DNA from: JBAXAM01 sp037142515
GTDB lineage: Bacteria; Pseudomonadota; Gammaproteobacteria; UBA9339
Direction of reading: 5' to 3'
DNA: 26,188 nt
Assembly (NCBI GenBank): GCA_037142515.1
Contig: JBAXAM010000018.1
Coordinates: 1-26,188 of the forward strand
Shown: positions 23,894 through 26,188 of the stretch, one piece after another
Layout of the letters: each line of letters begins with the position of its first letter
Position numbering within the stretch: the first letter of the stretch is position 1
Translations under genes and position numbers: made by a program
The notes under the pieces: model-generated
What the model was told of the DNA's origin: nothing
The model's database searches: none
What the model saw: only the letters and a program-made list of their open reading frames with translations

Positions 23894-24748
23894 TTACACA
23901 AGGCTTTCTATTTTCTTCTTACAAACTTCTTGAGTCATATCTCGCAAAATGTTAACACGCTCCACTAACCACGTAAGCTCTTCGAGCGTTATTAAATAAT
24001 TTTTGTTATATCTTGCGTCAACATATCCCTTTCTTAACAACTCAAATAGCTTTCTCTCTTCTTCTGTACCTTGAGGAAAAACCTTTAAAAAAGATGGGTC
24101 AATTCCAGCTATTCGCCCACTTAGCTTTTCCAAGTCATGTGTATTTGGCTTATATCGAGTTAATACTAACAAATTAGCACTATATAAGCTCTCGGTAGCT
24201 TGATGTAACGCAAACACCGCTGTTCTGTAATCGTTTCTAGCATTAGCAAAAAAATACACATCGAAAAAAGATTGTGAACGATCCAACCAATAAGTAAAAT
24301 CCTCCTGCGCAAGACTTCTATACTCTTTTGGCAATAACTCTTTTTCCTCTGCAAGCTCAAACCGCCCTGAGTTGTAGAGACACACCCCTTCTTTCTTAAT
24401 ATCCAAAAAGAAATATTGGCCTTTACGCAAACGGCGATTAAAAAAGTCTATGTCATGAGCAATAAGTGTTGTAGGGGTTTTAATGCAACGACGAATTTGA
24501 TCTCTTAATTGGCGATCGCTTTCAACTTTGTTGGCTAATGCTTTTGTTTCTGTGACTATAAAAGCATCAAAATCACTTTGGTATTTATAATTAAAACCAT
24601 CCTCGTGCAATTCCTCAACCCAATCACCACGAGCATAACTACCAAACAAAATTACCATTTCAATATTATGTTTTTCACAAATAATACTAGCCAGCTCAGA
24701 CAATTCTTGCTGTTTGTTTTCTGGTAAATGTATCAAAGATGGTTTCAC
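23894..24748 (-). CDS. Fused nucleotidyltransferase (MNT)-HEPN protein
   Basis: Residues of about 10-120 form a minimal nucleotidyltransferase: LFGSYARGDW and, 21 residues after GS, DFDAFIV, the catalytic Gly-Ser and Asp-x-Asp. The spacer is longer than in two-gene MntA proteins, as I know it from fused forms. Residues of about 155-275 form a HEPN domain (DYRTAVFALHQATE, RYKPNTHDLE, DARYNKNYLIT). The HEPN RNase motif R-x4-6-H is not intact; the matching place reads RYNKNY. In MntA-HepT pairs the first protein AMPylates and silences the HEPN RNase. Here both are one 284-residue chain started at GTG 24748 with a weak ribosome site. Role unknown: stress, defence or inactive regulator are possible. 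Confidence 0.82.
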   Translation of the reverse strand: MKPSLIHLPENKQQELSELASIICEKHNIEMVILFGSYARGDWVEELHEDGFNYKYQSDFDAFIVTETKALANKVESDRQLRDQIRRCIKTPTTLIAHDIDFFNRRLRKGQYFFLDIKKEGVCLYNSGRFELAEEKELLPKEYRSLAQEDFTYWLDRSQSFFDVYFFANARNDYRTAVFALHQATESLYSANLLVLTRYKPNTHDLEKLSGRIAGIDPSFLKVFPQGTEEERKLFELLRKGYVDARYNKNYLITLEELTWLVERVNILRDMTQEVCKKKIESLV

Positions 24749-24846
24749 GCTTATTATTAGAACCTAAAAATCAAAAAATGTCGAGCAAACAAACTATTCA
24801 AAAAAAATAGCTTCGCTCATAACTGAAGGGTCACAACTGTGTCAAA

Positions 24847-24865
24847 CGGTTAACCGGATTAACCG
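24847..24865. repeat. Palindrome between the divergent MNT-HEPN and 202-aa genes
   Basis: Perfect seven-base arms, cggttaa and ttaaccg, flank ccgga. It lies 100 bases upstream of the MNT-HEPN start and 40 bases upstream of the -35 of the plus-strand gene, a position suited to a regulator of either gene. No protein is assigned. Confidence 0.45.
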
Positions 24866-24903
24866 AAAGCTTACTTAAAATCGCTGAACAGTTACGAAAT
24901 ATC

Positions 24904-24932
24904 TTTATACTTTTTTGCTACTATTGTATAAT
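24904..24932 (+). promoter_or_regulatory. Promoter of the 202-aa gene
   Basis: TTTATA (24904-24909) and a perfect TATAAT (24927-24932) are 17 bases apart. The predicted start of transcription is near 24939, about 28 bases before the ATG. Confidence 0.6.
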
Positions 24933-24966
24933 AATTATGCTTGTGAATTGTGGCTGAGCAAGTCAA

Positions 24967-25575
24967 ATGAATGTAACAAATGAAGAAAAATATGGTTATA
25001 TGCAAGAACTTTCCTTGTTTTATCCAGGAGGAAGTATAGCGTATGGTGTTGAAAAAAAATATCCGCTGCCTTTAAATGATGATGGCGAAGGTGAATCTTT
25101 AATGATGAACGGCCATCTCTTTATTAACATCTTATGGTCAAATATTTCAGAAAAAGAAACAAGATTCCTACATGGATTGTGTGAAGGTATATCAATTTAT
25201 AAAGACCCCATTTACGATATAATTTTTCTTGGCTTTTGTTTTTCTCGTAAACTTGTAATAGTTGGTGTAACTGAAGATGAGGCTGTTGTGCAAGATTGGA
25301 TAAGCTATGATATCGATGCAATAGCGGCTTTCTTTTTTCTAATTGAAGCAACCAATAAAAAGATTTTGCAAATAAGAAATATTGGTCTTCAGAGAGATTA
25401 CATTGCTGCTTTAAAAAAAGCACTTACTAATTACAAAAAGCCAAATATTGATACCGTTAGAAAGTACTCATCAAGCATAGATGCTTCTGTAATTTTCAAC
25501 AAAGCTGAATTTAGATGGATATATTCAAAAGAACATGATAAGTTTTTCTTCATACCTAAAGAAATAGAAACATAA
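24967..25575 (+). CDS. Unrecognised protein, 202 aa
   Basis: A complete open frame with a good promoter but only a weak ribosome site (GAG about ten bases before ATG). There is no signal peptide and no clear membrane segment; a hydrophobic stretch, AIAAFFFLIEA (about 119-129), is probably buried. The composition is that of a soluble alpha/beta protein with many aromatic residues (Tyr, Phe, Trp). I recognise no motif or family. It is divergent from the MNT-HEPN gene and followed by a startless ORF in another frame that may be a gene remnant. Size and setting would suit an accessory or immunity-type protein, but that is a guess. Confidence 0.6.
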   Translation: MNVTNEEKYGYMQELSLFYPGGSIAYGVEKKYPLPLNDDGEGESLMMNGHLFINILWSNISEKETRFLHGLCEGISIYKDPIYDIIFLGFCFSRKLVIVGVTEDEAVVQDWISYDIDAIAAFFFLIEATNKKILQIRNIGLQRDYIAALKKALTNYKKPNIDTVRKYSSSIDASVIFNKAEFRWIYSKEHDKFFFIPKEIET

Positions 25576-25867
25576 TGCCACTCATATAAGGTATTTAGGC
25601 ACTCATTACGGAAAAACGCCATTAACCTTACCCCATAATAGTTTTATTACAACAAACCACTACGGAAATATTTATGGGTCGAATGGATATGCTAACTATT
25701 CAGGATATTCCACCTCTGTAATTCACGACACAGAAACTATTTATATACCATATAACTTTGTTTTCTATGAGTACCTTGCGACATTTTGGATCAAGGTAAA
25801 ATCGACGCTAAAAACAACCAAGCTGGCTGAAAAAGCTATTAAACAACTTGAAGAATATAAGCGATAA
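25568..25867 (+). pseudogene. Startless ORF, probable fragment of a larger protein
   Basis: This frame is open for 99 codons from a TAG at 25565 to a TAA at 25865, but has no ATG, GTG or TTG that could serve as an early start. The translation looks protein-like: GTHYGKTPLTLPHN, then a Tyr/Gly/Ser-rich stretch with GNIYGSNGYANYSGYS, then IPYNFVFYEYLATFWIKVK and a charged helical end. Similar Tyr/Gly-rich stretches followed by PY...YD-type motifs occur, from memory, in secreted PDZ-containing proteins; this is a weak link. It is shifted by one base against the 202-aa gene, so a frameshifted extension of that gene is the alternative. Confidence 0.5.
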
Positions 25868-25945
25868 AATAAAAAAACTGTACCAAATAATAATAAACAG
25901 GAGAGAGCTAGAAGTTGCTAAAAAGGCGAAAAACCGCTTGTCTAT

Positions 25946-26034
25946 TGGTGCCCGGGGCCGGAATCGAACCGGCATGGAATTTAACTTCCGAGGGATTTTA
26001 AGTCCCTTGCGTCTACCAATTTCGCCACCCGGGC
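25946..26034 (-). tRNA. tRNA-Leu(TAA), CCA encoded
   Basis: The minus strand has acceptor gcccggg with cccgggc, the anticodon loop acttaaa (TAA), a long class II variable arm, T loop ttcgatt, discriminator A and an encoded CCA (tgg at 25946-25948). It is the last of three tRNAs, Gly-Cys-Leu, the order of glyW-cysT-leuZ in E. coli. Confidence 0.97.
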
Positions 26035-26055
26035 AAAAATACAAGGTAAGAAAGA

Positions 26056-26126
26056 AGGCTGGGGTCGGAATTGAACCGGCGTACGCGGTTTTGCAGACCA
26101 CTGCATGGCCACTCTGCCACCCAGCC
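26056..26126 (-). tRNA. tRNA-Cys(GCA)
   Basis: The minus strand has acceptor ggctggg with cccagcc, anticodon loop ctgcaaa (GCA), T loop ttcaatt and the U discriminator expected of tRNA-Cys. CCA is not encoded. It lies 21 bases from tRNA-Leu and five from tRNA-Gly. Confidence 0.96.
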
Positions 26127-26131
26127 GAAAA

Positions 26132-26188
<57 letters not shown>

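Noticed and set aside
25900..25945. Terminator after tRNA-Leu(TAA)
   Set aside because: The region has T-runs on the minus strand and a GC-rich bit, but the possible arms (gcgg and cgcc) do not pair properly.

Overview
The window is AT-rich gammaproteobacterial chromosome. The support for this is the gene order: gyrA-cmk-rpsA-lapA-lapB on one strand, hupB-tRNA-Val-tRNA-Asp-ppiD, a lolC-lolD pair, and a glyW-cysT-leuZ-like tRNA trio. All the recognised proteins read as gammaproteobacterial by family. Several genes usual in these clusters are absent: serC/pheA/aroA between gyrA and cmk, ihfB between rpsA and lapA, and lon next to hupB. Together with decayed gene pieces this suggests a reduced, perhaps host-associated lineage of the Legionellales/Coxiella type. 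That placement is inference and was not tested by phylogeny.

Layout. 1-425: 3' end of a ZIP-type metal transporter. 426-6837 (minus): lapB, lapA, rpsA, cmk and gyrA, which make LPS-assembly control, ribosomal protein S1, CMP kinase and DNA gyrase A. cmk lacks any AUG, GUG or UUG start and appears to begin at AUU inside the gyrA 3' end. 6920-10344 (minus): hflX overlapping rnr. 10450-12287: four small or secreted lipoprotein genes around a tRNA-Leu(CAG). 12467-15637: fabI (plus), then a PduO-type cobalamin adenosyltransferase overlapping ppiD (minus). 15654-16204: tRNA-Asp, tRNA-Val and hupB. 16418-19303: tldD and a multi-membrane GT39-like glycosyltransferase.

19300-25867 is an accessory stretch wrapped around lolC-lolD. 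It holds a relBE toxin-antitoxin pair with a promoter/operator palindrome, an AAA/DUF4143 ATPase whose start codon lies in a 12-bp inverted repeat, an AhpD-like protein, an RHH antitoxin left with only the tail of its MazF-like toxin, a fused MNT-HEPN protein, an unrecognised 202-aa gene with a good promoter, and a startless ORF that looks like a gene remnant. 25946-26188 (minus) is a tRNA Gly-Cys-Leu cluster, with tRNA-Gly cut by the window edge.

The housekeeping genes are packed tightly (ATGA overlaps at rnr/hflX, ppiD/adenosyltransferase and relE/glycosyltransferase; abutting or overlapping convergent ends at ZIP/lapB, fabI/adenosyltransferase and tRNA-Leu/lipoprotein). No rRNA, CRISPR array or transposase was found. 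I do not see one clear new multi-gene system. The points most worth checking are the AUU start of cmk, the mazEF-like relic with its intact operator, the start-codon hairpin of the DUF4143 ATPase, and the MNT-HEPN/202-aa region.
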